Part shown: positions 22,891-34,410 of the stretch, piece after piece
Layout: every line of letters begins with the position of its first letter
Position numbering within the stretch: position 1 is the stretch's first letter
Assembly (NCBI GenBank): GCA_030762935.1
Contig: CM060900.1
Coordinates: 403,581,632-403,645,631 of the forward strand
Reading direction: 5' to 3'
Length of the DNA stretch: 64,000 bases
Origin: Hymenopus coronatus
Lineage: Eukaryota; Arthropoda; Insecta; Mantodea; Hymenopodidae
Translations under genes and position numbers: made by a program
The notes under the pieces: model-generated
The model's input: the letters and a program-made list of their open reading frames with translations, nothing else
Database searches by the model: none
What the model was told of the DNA's origin: nothing

Positions 22891-23235
22891 GTACATAAAT
22901 AATGATTTAATTGGAATAAAGTTATATTGGATGAGTATATATTGTAATGAAAGAAATAGCGAACTGGCAAGGACCAAATTTGATACGAATCAAGGTAAAA
23001 TCTTAGTTCTTTGCTTATAAAGATCCCCAAAATCTAAAATGTCAGCTTTTCAAATACATCTTGAAAGTCTTCTAAATGTCGTTATCTCAAGATATTATTG
23101 ATTGAAGAGTTAAATATTAGTAGCATTAACAATGAATTAAAAATATGTTGACATATTGAATAGTTACAACTCAAATGCTGTTAATCTTGGACCAACTAGA
23201 ATTATAAGTTTATCAAGTTCTACTATACATTACAT

Positions 23236-23817
23236 TATCACCGAGCAGCCACCGCAGAAAAGTCTGAGGTCCTCCTAGTGCTCCGCGTAAAATACACTCT
23301 GCTCCAGGAAATATATGACACCAACACCACGATCGTAGAAGCAATCCAGGACCTACATGCAGAGATAATGAACCTACCCACACGGTTAGCTGCACTGGAG
23401 GACCTATTAACCATTAAGATCGCCGACAACCACGCCGAATTCTCCAAATGTTACTCCACCGTTCTTGATAAGCAGCAGCTGATATTGAACAAAGTCGCTG
23501 AACTCATTGCCAACAGTCAGAAGCAAATACTCCAGAAGTTGTGCACCACTAGAGATCTACAGCATTCACGCAACACCACTAGAAATCAACAGTCTTCAGC
23601 CATTGCCACTAGAGATCTACAGCCTTCAGCCAACACCAGACGCCATCATAATGGGAGGCAGCACCCCAATCAGCAGGTCTACGTCTGCGCATCAGTCAAG
23701 GTGAAACACCTACACTTAGTAGCCGGATTATCCGATCAAAATAGTAATCACTCAAAAACACCCGAATTGCTTCGGCGGAACCCAGCTTCACTCCACCACA
23801 GTTCTTCTATTAAATAG
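23236..23817 (+). CDS. Coiled-coil ORF with 10-residue repeats, unknown
   Basis: I do not recognise this protein. It is an open plus-strand frame of at least 180 codons with no good ATG start; a GTG is at 23278 and the frame stays open upstream. It has a Leu/Ile-rich predicted coiled coil (residues about 10-90, with LHAEIMNLPTRLAALEDLL) and then tandem 10-residue units of the form TTRDLQxSxN, encoded by 30-bp repeats at about 23548-23640. The tail is His/Asn-rich. It lies just upstream of the jockey-like LINE on the same strand, so it could be an extra leader ORF or a gag-like fragment. Confidence 0.4.
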   Translation, partial: YHRAATAEKSEVLLVLRVKYTLLQEIYDTNTTIVEAIQDLHAEIMNLPTRLAALEDLLTIKIADNHAEFSKCYSTVLDKQQLILNKVAELIANSQKQILQKLCTTRDLQHSRNTTRNQQSSAIATRDLQPSANTRRHHNGRQHPNQQVYVCASVKVKHLHLVAGLSDQNSNHSKTPELLRRNPASLHHSSSIK

Positions 23818-24349
23818 AGTCACCGCAGTATAAGATCCTTTCTCTCCTCTTCCCCTATTCTTCGCAAACACCCTATACTCCTGTTTTCCTTATAACCTAC
23901 ATTCCTATCCCCCCTCTCCGAAATAAGAGGTGGACTTCGCCTCGAGATCTCAGCGAGGCAACACCCACCAGAGAAGAACCTGCTGAAGAAGAGGCCCATT
24001 ACTAAGAAGTAGCCACCGTTGGAACGGCTCGGCATTACCGTGATTTATACCTAAAGCCTTCGGTTCGGCATTGCGGCAGTTCTTGCAACCCAAGCCTAAC
24101 TTAGCTCTCTGAACTTTGTGCAAACGCAGTTTAGACGAGTAGGGGAATAAGGTCACAGCAAGGAGTCGCAAGACGCCCTTACGGGCCTCTGTGAAGTTCG
24201 ATTTACTCTCCCCCCACGCTTCTTAGCGTTCGCTATCCGCTCTATTTCTTACATTATCTACTCTTCCTCTATTTAGTTTTAAGTTTTCCCTCCAGGTCAA
24301 ACTTTTATCTCTAAATATTATTCTCTCTCTCTCTCCAAAAGGTAAAAAA

Positions 24350-25240
24350 TGGCATAGACAAGAAGGACTACTTCGGATGCCAAAGTGAGTTCTCGACGAG
24401 GGCGACGAAGAATAGGGCACCCCAACCAAAGACCAACTCCTCGATTCCCACCCGTTCCAAAACCTCGCCATCTGCAGGTAAACTCACTGCCTTGAAACCT
24501 TCTACCCCTAAGCACCTCACCAAACCTAGTGCTTCCCTTCCCACGGCACCGTCCTCTCCACAACCTAGGACCACTAGAGTAGACGACGTTACTGCCCCCT
24601 CCGCAATGCAGTTTAGGAGGTCAGATCTAGTGCCTATTTTCATTAGCAAGAACCAGGTCGCGTCATTCCGCCGACTTATGGCAGATACTAACTCCAAACT
24701 CCCCACTAATAATAAATTTCAAGCTGAACAGATGCGCAATTTCGGTGACTTTGCTATTAACTCGTTCTGCCTTCATGACTACAAGATTCTTAAGGAATAT
24801 CTCAAGGCCCAAGGCGTACAGCATTATCTAATAGCTCTTCCCGAGGAAAGAACCGCCAGATTTGCAATTAGGGGCTGAATGCCGAAATCACTGGAGAAGG
24901 GTTTAAAGAAGACCTGGCACAATGATGCCCCCCTACCTTTGTTCTTAGTCGTACTGAAGGACACTATAGAAAGAAGCAACATTTTCGACCTCAAGTTTCT
25001 GGGATATCTTAGAATTAGGTTAGAGGTTTATAGGTCCGCTGCAGAGCCAAGACAATGCCCACACTGCCATCAGTTCTGCCATGCTAAGCGAGAATGTAGG
25101 TCTCCCACTCCCACTTTCGCCTCTCCAGGATCCCACTTCTCAGGAATACGCTCCTTTCCTATCCAGAAAAGAAAGTGCGTGCTATTTGGTGCTCATGGCC
25201 ATGGGGCAACCTGGCGCCGTTCCCCGCATATTACGCCGCA
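24350..25240 (+). pseudogene. jockey-like LINE ORF1 (gag-like RNA-binding protein)
   Basis: Two frames (24492-24878, then 24879-25286) separated by one stop form an ORF1. It has a Ser/Pro/Thr-rich N terminus, then KILKEYLKAQGVQHYLI, then APLPLFLVVLKDTIERSNIF, the conserved block of jockey-type gag proteins. It ends with an exact CX2CX4HX4C zinc knuckle, CPHCHQFCHAKREC (25056-25097). A second knuckle is not clear. These proteins bind LINE RNA. About 500 bp of GC-richer sequence between 23820 and 24350 may be the 5' leader. ORF2 follows on the same strand. Confidence 0.7.
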
Positions 25241-25259
25241 TGTCAAAAGACCGGGCATC

Positions 25260-27760
25260 GCGCACAGCCTGTTAGGGCATGTATAATTCAGAATATCTTA
25301 GAATAGCATACAGGTACACCCACGGTATCCGTAAGAAAGCTAAAGACCGAGCAGATTTGCTACAGACACGCTCAGTACTGATAGCGCTGTTAAGCAAAAC
25401 ACACATAAACCACACAGATAGTTTTTTCATTCCCGGATTTAATGTGCAAAGAAACGACCGCGGCCGTAGAAGCGAAGGAACCGCTATATCCATTCAAGCG
25501 AACTTTGGTCATTGTCAGATCAGTACCCCTGTATTAACTCTAGCCTAAGCAACAGCAGTAAAACTTAAAATACACAACACCGAAGTTGTCATTGCGTCAG
25601 TATACAATCCCCCTGGGGACGTAGACAAAATGACGTAGATCGACTCATGAACTTAGGACATAAAGTAATTGCCGCAGGGGATTTTAGCTGTAAAGGCTTT
25701 CTTTAGAATTGCAAAACAGGAATGCGCTAGGTACTAAATTATTAAATCATATCAATAACACAAATTACCTTATAGCTGGCCCCGACGAGCCAACTTTCGT
25801 ACCGCATATACCACACGCCGGACATTCTAAACATTGCGCTCCTGAAAGGCATACCTTATAACATAGATCTATATGTTCTACAAGAACAGACATCAAATCA
25901 CTTGCCTGTCCTTATGACAATTGTCTCAATTAGGTTAGAACCGGAGACCTTACGGCACAATTATAATCTAGTAGTTTAAGAACACTTCAAAAATGCTGTC
26001 TACCATTACCTACCTACCTGATCTATAGGAAACACACTCGAACAAAAGACATGGCAATTAGTAAACCAGAATTAGCAATAAGAACAACTACGAGCACGTG
26101 GATGCCCTTATAATGGCAACAAAGACAATCGCCCCTTAAGACGCTGCATAAAGTACAAAACAAAGAAAATTACGAGAAATATTGAACATAGATTCGAGTA
26201 TTATCGAGTACGTGAATTACCAACTGGAAGCCCTAGAAATTGCATAGGCAATCAATGGAACAATACGCCAGAAAATCTCAATCCGCAGCAAAACACATTC
26301 TGGCGGATAGCAAAATGCTTAACGCGTGCGCGAAGGAATTATCCGCCTCTCCGAACAAATAACACCATAGCCGAAATTCCCCTGGTCAGGATCGAAGCGT
26401 TCGCGGTTACTCTTGAAGTTTTTTCACCAAATCCAGTAATCGGTCAGGACAATTTCACTCGAGAAGACGGGAATGAAGCCGAAATAATAGTGCAAACGCG
26501 GACTCACAACAAATTGCTCAAAATCAATGCAGGTGTAATAGGCTGGATTATCAAATATCTGCCTATAAGAAACGCCCCGGGGCCAGACAAAATACCAAAA
26601 GTTGTACTGAAGAACCTGCCAGCTAGAGCACTGAAGCTTCTAGCCATGATATTTAACTTCACGCTCAACAACGGCAGATTTCCTCCAACTTGGGAGGAAG
26701 CCAAAATATTTTTGTTCCCTAAGGGGAATAAAAATCTGGCAGGCCAATACGCCTCCTGAACACAATAAGCAAGGGTTTAAAAAAAGTAATATTAAAGGGA
26801 CTAAATACGCATATACACAAACACAACATTCTAGTATCCAAACAGTTCGGGTTTACAGCGAAACACTCTACCATGTTTACAGTTGCTTAGAATGACAGAA
26901 CAAATTGCCAAGGAATTCAGTACGAACAGATCAACATGTGCCATCTATCTAGATATTGAGCGCGCCTTTGACAAAGTATAGCTTGCCCGGCTCCTCCCGA
27001 AACTCAGAAAATACAAAGTCCCCGTTTCTGCCATTGCCCTAATTAGGGACTACCTCTATGACAGACGCTTTCACACCTCGTTAGAGGATGCAGAATCAAG
27101 CGGAAAACATACAATAGCAGGCGTCCAACAATGCTATCGTGACGCAACCCAATCAACCACGCATCCAGCATTTACGCCTGCCGTGGTTCACAAAATCGAG
27201 AATCAAAGTAAATGCCACAAAGATGCAAGGAATAGTCTTTACTCCACAGAAAATTAAAACATAGTCTCCAGCCGCTAACTTATCAAGGTAAAGGAATAGT
27301 GTGGAAAGACCAAGAGCCCTACATATGTCTGGTCATGGACAAAGACCACACCTGGAACAAGCATATAGCTAAGATGAGAGCTAAAGCAAAAGCTCAACTA
27401 AATATGCTGTATCCAACTATAGATCCGAATAGCCAACTAAAACTAAACATGCAACTTACTCTCTACAAAACTCCAATAAGGTCTATCATCATTTATGCAG
27501 AACCCGTATGGAGATATGCTGCAAAATCTCATATACACAAGCTACAAACACTAAATAGAATATTACGCATAATTATTAATGTGCGCCCGGTAGTATCGGC
27601 CTCTCTCATACATGAGGAATTCAAAATTCACTCAATAATGCAATTCACCAAAAGCCAAAGCTAATTTTATACAAACGCAAAACAACTAACCGAAATGATT
27701 TAATTCAAGAACCAGGCGAGTATGAAACTGACGAAGATAAACACAAGATACCACTCAGCC
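25260..27760 (+). pseudogene. jockey-like LINE ORF2 (EN + RT), catalytic block deleted
   Basis: Broken plus-strand frames. The N-terminal endonuclease part (25279-25548) has LLSKTHINHTDSFFIPGFNV and RNDRGRRSEGTAISI, the usual ETx...PGYxxxRxDR...GGVAI block. RT follows with RNAPGPDKIPKVVLKNLP (about 26568-26625), YLDIERAFDKV ending in a stop (about 26948-26981), and GVQQC where GVPQGSVLSP is expected (about 27121). The next sequence, from about 27200, already matches the region after the Asp-Asp box, so FADD itself is missing. The C-terminal part (27299-27664) has DHTWNKHIAKMRAKAKAQL and AEPVWRYAAKSHIHKLQTLN. ORF2 would nick the target and prime cDNA synthesis. Confidence 0.8.
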
Positions 27761-29292
27761 TGTTTGACAGAATCTTCGGCCTGGGTTAACCCCAAACAGA
27801 TATACAAGAATACCTCGATATGTTAGTAATATTTCCGTCATAAGTATTTTCCATGTCCATGTACGCAGTTGCGGAAATTCTGCAGCCCTCGAAGCCCTTG
27901 CTCTCTGAGTCAAGGCGACCCGTGGGGAAGAGGGACCACTAGCGAATAATGACCAGGAAATTACTAATGGACTACACATTAGGTTAAGACATTGACATAA
28001 GCCAACGCTCAATCGCAATATATACTTAAGCTTTCTGACAGTTACAATTATCGTTTATTCAACTAACTTTAAAATTAACGATACTCAACTGAGTAAGAAA
28101 CACAAACAATATTACGACGCCTCGTTTTTTGCAAAGGAGGGGGAGACGCAATTTAGGTTCTAGCAAAAATATAACTAACAATCAGATTAAGACTTCGTTC
28201 TTGCCACAAGACAGCGTTATTAAATAGATAACAAATAATTATCAGTAATTGTACTACAATTAAATATTCGATAATGGTCATGTCCTCTTTTGCAGGGCAA
28301 CCAGAACGTGACTGTATCTCCATTCGGAAACAAGCTTCTAAACTTTCCCAGATTTCCATACCCTGAATTTTCAAGGGCACGATTAGGGCTACTGTCATGT
28401 TCGTGTCCTGGCGCTGTACACTCAACCGGCTCTTGCCAATATGGCCGGCCTTTACAATCTTTTCCTTGAATCCGCAGGTGTAATTAGTGGTGCTGCTGCA
28501 TTTCTACATTTCTTTCCGGTGGAGGGTGCTTTTAGTGGGTATTGATAGTTTAAGTCGACCCCCACAATTGCAGAGTTTTCCTCTCTGTCGTCTGTAAATG
28601 CATTTTTCCCCTCCACTCGAAAAAAAATGAGAGGACCGTGAAATAGATACCAGTTGAGCAGAGGAAAAGATACTGCTCCTAAAAGTGCAACCGTTCGAGG
28701 AGCCCATCTGGCACTACCTCCTTAACATCATCACCGGAAACCTCACATTGTCACCAAACCTAAACTATTCCTCCTCAGTCTTGTGGTAAGCCCTTACCAG
28801 GGTAGGTACACAGAATATATACCTAGGCCCATCATGAGTCTACCATATCTTGGACGGAGGATTGGGCACTCAGTTTTCAGACACCAGAGCGTTAACAATT
28901 CTGCTAGTGACACGGTGGCGCGACTCAGTTTTTTCTTGACACCAGTATTCTTTATTAAGTACCTGTTCCCCTGAACCTGCAATAGGGTGACCCATTACAA
29001 AGTTTACAATTCCGTTCTGCATTTGAGCTCTTTAGGGTAACACTTAATTGCGTGTCTCGATGCAGCTCTGCGGAGCCTACTAGGCATGGGCATCTCCAGT
29101 GGCAACCTTCTCTGCCTAGCTGACGATCCCGATATGTGTCTATGAGCTCATCGAGTTTTATGCCTCGGACGCGTGTCTCGATACCGTTTTGCGCAGCATA
29201 TTAGGTGAAAAGCACCCCATCTCAGGAATACGAATTCTTCCGACTTGTTTGAATCGACCACGTAGTTCCGAACACATTCTTTTTATGCCTAC
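27761..29292. other. Gene-free stretch with a weak duplication
   Basis: Possible 3' trailer of the LINE up to about 28150, then unassigned DNA. Two loosely similar 35-bp segments, GCGTGTCTCGATGCAGCTCT (29050) and GCGTGTCTCGATACCGTTTT (29170), lie 120 bp apart. Short open frames here carry no motif I know. Confidence 0.35.
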
Positions 29293-29293
29293 A

Positions 29294-29362
<69 letters not shown>

Positions 29363-29363
29363 G

Positions 29364-29422
<59 letters not shown>

Positions 29423-29423
29423 A
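29293..29423. repeat. (ATT)n microsatellite
   Basis: About 130 bp of ATT repeat with one GTTGTT interruption near 29361. Confidence 0.98.
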
Positions 29424-31050
29424 TTTATTCCCTCCTTAGCAATATGTAATTTTCTTCCTTTTTGCCGTGAATCGCAGAGCTAAACTTAAAATAGGTAATA
29501 CAGATGATAACTGTGACACCGCCTTATATTTCACTGCCTCTTGTGCCACTTATCCGTATTTAGGGTTCAGAAATTATTGCTTAATATGTTGGTTAGTGGG
29601 TTTCTACAGTCGGATCTATTTAAATCGCGGGTCGATGCGATATGTAATGGAACTAACTCGCATTTCTTCCGACACGGCATGCTGTATCGATTCGTTCCAA
29701 AGGTAGTTTTTCCTTTTCGGCAAGACTTGTCGCTAGGTGGCAGCACAAAGTACTGCAAAACATCAGGAAATGACAGGAATAACATTTGTTATACTATACT
29801 ACCATGCTCCTTTGCTGTTCAGGGTTAATGACTACCATATGCCCAAATCACAAAGCCCACCTCAGCAGTCGTTGTAAACTAATGGGCAAATATTATAAAT
29901 GCGATTTCAGTGCATCTGGAGAAATAGAGCTGGTATTGTGTTTCGGTTAAATAGTGTGACAGAAGTAAGAACCACTCCAGTGTTGACTACTCTGCTTACC
30001 AACGTAACCTTAATGAGCAAGGATGTATACATCTGATTAGGATAGATGAATTAGTTGAAACGCGACACTAGTAAATAACAAGGGAGTCAGAAGGTGGATC
30101 GAATCCCTTTGAGTGCAATTTTCTTCTTTTTGACGGAACTGCGTTATTTAAGTAACTTATGCAAAATATAACAGTTTACAGTTTAATGGAACCTCTCGCG
30201 GATAAGAAAAAGAAACCTTATAGTAGCAAATTACAAGGCATTTTACTTCGCATAGCATTGAAACATTGTCGTCCTCACACATACAAACGCTTTAATATCG
30301 TTGGAAATTTACAATTGAATGCTTTATAAAATATTAATTGTAATTGCTGCAAATAAAACAGGAAAATACCCCTACCTCAAACATTCAACAAACATAGCTC
30401 TGCTTGGCTTCAGAGGAGGGTATTTGGCGCAAGGAATCAGCAGGAGAAGGGAGAATGGCAGGCACTGCTTTTACGGAGGGGTAGTATTCAGTCTTTATAT
30501 GCTCAAAATAGTGAACATCGCCTTACCTTATTTTAGTATTTCCACGCTTGATTCTTCATTCATTTCCGCCTCAGCATCAGTGTTGTCTTCAGCACTGGAC
30601 ACCCAATATAGCTTGAAGCAGCCTTGAATTTTTAGATTTCTTAAAACTGAAACTAATGCTTTTTGTAATTTTACGGAGACTTTCCCTTTGAATCCAAATT
30701 ATTCTATAGCTCTGGCAAGGATTTAATTTAAAATGAGCACCTCATTTTTCACTCCGTACATTGAAGTGATTATACTCCACAAAGTACTTTTGTCAACATC
30801 ATCGAGAGCTTTTTCCTCTTCTTTCCTGGAGTTGTTAACTTGTTGCCTATTGTTTCGGCCCTTATACCCTCTTTCCTTATCTGAGGAATTGTCCGCTTCG
30901 AATTACCGATGGCTGCCGCAGCCCACTGAGCAATTTGTCCAATAGAAGCTTTAAAGTGAAATGTTTATTTCTTTTTCAAAGTAATTAACTATGGGAGAAC
31001 GTAGGCTTTCAAGGCCGGAAACAACATAATCAGGAGTTACTCCCGGTATT
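29424..31050. other. Unassigned stretch, possible degraded transposase N terminus
   Basis: No clear gene. On the minus strand between about 30960 and 30530 the frames read as a Lys-rich broken sequence (for example PGKKRKKL and LDDVDKS) that loosely recalls the helix-turn-helix start of an insect DNA transposon. It ends in an acidic DNTDAEAEMNEESS segment. The similarity is weak and I would not name a family. Confidence 0.2.
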
Positions 31051-31086
31051 TTTTACCGTCGTCTGCTGGAGTAAAGTGGTAGAGAT

Positions 31087-31118
31087 GTTTCGTCCACGAC
31101 AGTGGTGAACATCTTCTG
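31087..31118 (-). ncRNA. Hammerhead-like motif, minus strand
   Basis: Read on the minus strand the order is CAGAAGA (where CUGAUGA is canonical), a stem II GTTCAC/GTGGAC closed by one wobble pair, then GAAAC and ATC. This is the core order of a hammerhead ribozyme with changes in the first box. It lies about 150 bp upstream of Penelope-like element 1 but points the other way; Penelope-like elements are known to carry hammerhead motifs in terminal repeats that can be inverted. Confidence 0.4.
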
Positions 31119-31199
31119 CATCTCCGGGTTAGTAACTCACTTCATAGATATGATTAGGACACCACAGACAGAATCACGTAAAACTCTATGACTCACAAC

Positions 31200-32480
31200 C
31201 AGAACCTCATTACTACGAGCCATGGGAAGACGTTTGAACGTCATTCGGCGGGAAAATAACCAACTACTCCTCTTGTCACCAGCCGTACATTGGTGGACTT
31301 ATCTTTTCAACAGTCACTAGCCGAGATCTCATTGCTCGCCAAAGGGGCTCGCAGTGTTCACACCGACTCTGTCAGTTGAGGACATCATTCCCAGCATTGA
31401 ACCGGTAGTAATGGGCCTGATTCGCCGGGAAGCTACTATTCTCCAGCACGCCAAGACCCCTTGTAGTAATGTAAATTTCGAAGGGCGAACCGCTTTGAAG
31501 AATGTGAGTTCAAGACATCAATGTCTGCTCAGCAGACAAGGGAAACGCCACCGTTATTCTGAATCAACAGGACGACGAACAAAAATTCTGGATGTCCTAA
31601 AACCCGACACATACCGAAAAATTCAACGCTATCTCTCAGCTAGGATTCTACGAAAGACCAATCTGCTAATTAAGAATTCTTTGCAGCCAACAGAAGATAA
31701 ACACAGCATCATCAAAACGGAAACCCAGCCTCCTAGATTTTACGGCCTTCCAAAAATTCACAAGCCTGAGGTTCCTCTAAAGCACCTCGTCAGCGCCAAT
31801 GATTCTCCCACGCACACCGTAGCCAAACACTTAATTTGTTTATTGCAGCCCCATGTCGGTTCAGAGGACTCCTAATTCAAAGACTCTACTCATTGCATCC
31901 AGAAACTACAAAGTATCGCCTTATAGTCAGATGATCTTTTTATCAGCTTCAACATCGTCTCACTCTTCACCATTATTCCAGTACTTGAGACCCTTACACA
32001 TCTGAATTACGTCTTCTCAGACGATATAGTTACATCACGTCCTCACTACGACATATTTCCAGTGGAACCTCTCGTTCTAGGTACAATTAGACGGTGTTGC
32101 CACGGAGAGCCCCCATGAGTCCGGTAGTGGCACACTTTTTAATGGAATCGTTTAAGTCTACAGCCTTGAACACGGCTCCACGAAACCGATAGTCTGGTTC
32201 AGCTATGCAGATGACACATTCGTTATATGACCCTACGGAGAAGAAGCTATTGAAGAGTTCCTCCCACTCCTCAACAGCATTAATCACGCATTCGGTTCAC
32301 TATGGAAAAGGAAAAGGACGTACAGCCAGAGTTTCTGGACGTTCTGGTTAGCAAGAAGGCCGACGGGTCTCTTGAGCATACTGTCTACCGCAAACTCACC
32401 TCAAAGATATTGGAATTTTATTACCTAGACTCACCGCTGGCGCTGGTATGCTGTCGCTAATTGAAACCTCTCGCGCATAA
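31200..32480 (+). pseudogene. Penelope-like element 1, reverse transcriptase
   Basis: Plus-strand frames of a Penelope-like RT. The start has LVDLSFQQSLAEISLLAKGA (about 31290-31345) and continues into the open frame 31354-31875, which reaches YGLPKIHKPEVP and LVSANDSPTHTVAKHL, the family hallmark. Later (about 32195-32240) comes WFSYADDTFVI followed by a stop, which carries the catalytic YxDD-type box intact. Then come MEKEKDVQPEFLDVLVSKKA and DGSLEHTVYRK (about 32303-32395). The sequence breaks off near 32480 before any GIY-YIG endonuclease. Stops at the palm and a frame break near 31875 show it is inactive. Confidence 0.88.
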
Positions 32481-34080
32481 TCAGGTGGAGGGTAAATGTA
32501 CTTTTTGCCATATGTTCAGTACGCTTGAAAGTGAGGTGGTTTAGGAATATTCGGGTTTAATAATTAACATGGTGCACTTATATGCTGCTTAACTGTACCA
32601 ACCATCGGAAAAATAATTCCGAGACCACTTTCCATCGGTAAGAATAAATTGCAACATTTGTGTTCCAAATTCATTCCGATTTATTCTCGTGGGTTTCCTC
32701 GGTCACTAAACGAATTCTAATTTATTTTAGCTTCCCAATGTATCAACTAGAATTATTGAGGCATTCGTCAGTTGCACTGAGACGTAACAAATATTTGCCT
32801 TCGAAATATCAGACCTTACTCAAATACATTTTGCGAAAAATTGTTTCCATAAGAATAGAGGCAAGATGATACTAAACCCTAACACAGTTATTTTGTTTCC
32901 TTTCCCATTTGGCAAAGGTAATGGGAACGTTAATTTCAGTCTTATAACTATTTTGTATATGTTTTATTAGCACTAGAAGGCAGTGCTAAAATATTAGATT
33001 CAACATTATAATCTGTCCTAAATTAAAAAAAAATTACCCGAAATCTCGATTAAGTTAATTTTTCAAATATGTAACTTCAGGCTGAAACACAATCCCACAG
33101 GGTGCAAAAGGGAATTTGGCAAAATTGTTAGAACATAAAGAATATTAAGTAATAAACTATTCTAATTTTAGATTTGTTTATAAATTGTTTCAGGAAGCAC
33201 AGACCATACTCTCCCATGGCGCACATATTAATATACCCATCTTATCTATCTAACTCAAATATACCACAAATACTGATAGAAAATTTTTACGTAACGTCTT
33301 GAATATAGTTTAGTGAAGTGAAATACAGATACCCAATTTCACGTTTAAATTTATTTATATACTGTACATACCATTTATGAAAATCCAGTATCGCATGTTT
33401 TTTGTGCTAAATAATTTTATTTATTTATTTGCTTTTATTTATTTATATACCGCCTTAGGTAATATCGTCGAATTACCACTTTGACCTTCTAGAACGCCTG
33501 CTTAAATTATTGAGGTGTGCATTAAACCTTTACTTCTCGATTAACTTAACACATATTCAGTATCGCATCCAGGCTCTTGAGGGTGGGGAATAAGAGTAGC
33601 TTCATCAGCCTAGAATCGAACCCAGCATATTTTTCATTTATAATTCAGCATTTTGATCACTTTACTGCAGAGACACTCTTAACAAACACTCTTTATAATT
33701 CTTGTGGACGACTTTGTGCTTTAAGGAAAACAGCAGAAATTATACATGGAATCGCTGAGGAGAAGCTGCGGGAACGGAATTAAAACAGAATTATGCTCTC
33801 TCTGACGCTTAAATCCTATTTTTAAAACACTTTAAATTTAGGTAAGTGATATTCAACTTTAATGATAGTATTTACTTCTGTTTTGTTCAGTTGTGGGATG
33901 AAATTCCGTCCATTTAATGAAGTGATTTTTTAAACACCCAACACGACTTCAAGGTCTAATCCCTGTGTATAGATGCTGGTGATGATAAAGAATGTGTTGT
34001 TGCATTTATTTTCCACTCAGGTATCCTTATGATGTAATTATAGCCGTTTTAAATTTCACTGCTTTCCCATTACAACTAAT
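32481..34080. other. Gene-free stretch
   Basis: AT-rich sequence with no recognised motif; ATTT-type short runs near 33410-33450. The short open frames at 32660-32869 and 33577-33783 show nothing I can identify. Confidence 0.4.
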
Positions 34081-34199
34081 GTACTGCGCTCGACCTTGGG
34101 GATCTCCTACCCTCCACCGTATTTCTTCATTTTACAACACTTTAACTCGTTTGCGAAGCTATGTAGAAGTTTGGCTCACTGTGGCCGAAACCTGTGAGA

Positions 34200-34256
34200 A
34201 GTCAACTTCCCCTGAAGATGCCCAGCGAAGTTATGGGCGAAACGTCGGGTGAATCT
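34200..34256 (+). ncRNA. Hammerhead-like motif, plus strand
   Basis: CTGAAGA (34212-34218), a 4-bp stem GCCC/GGGC (34220-34223 and 34235-34238) with an 11-nt loop, then GAAAC (34239-34243) directly followed by GTC (34244-34246). Only one base of the canonical CUGAUGA box differs. The downstream context (CTGCTAGACAACGGCC) suggests a stray Penelope-like terminal-repeat fragment; no coding part is attached. Whether it cleaves cannot be judged from sequence. Confidence 0.5.
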
Positions 34257-34410
34257 TCATCTGCTAGACAACGGCCTAATAGCTCGGAACCTTCATTTTA
34301 TGATATGGACGCCGGCCGTGAAAGCCTTAGTGATTATATTAAACTCATTTAATTCTTGTGATTTTTTATGTCTTTCGTGCCGACATGCACTACTACTGCT
34401 TTCACTTCAG

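Noticed and set aside
23213..24706. Minus-strand frames opposite the coiled-coil ORF and LINE ORF1
   Set aside because: Shadow frames; the plus strand carries the recognisable motifs.
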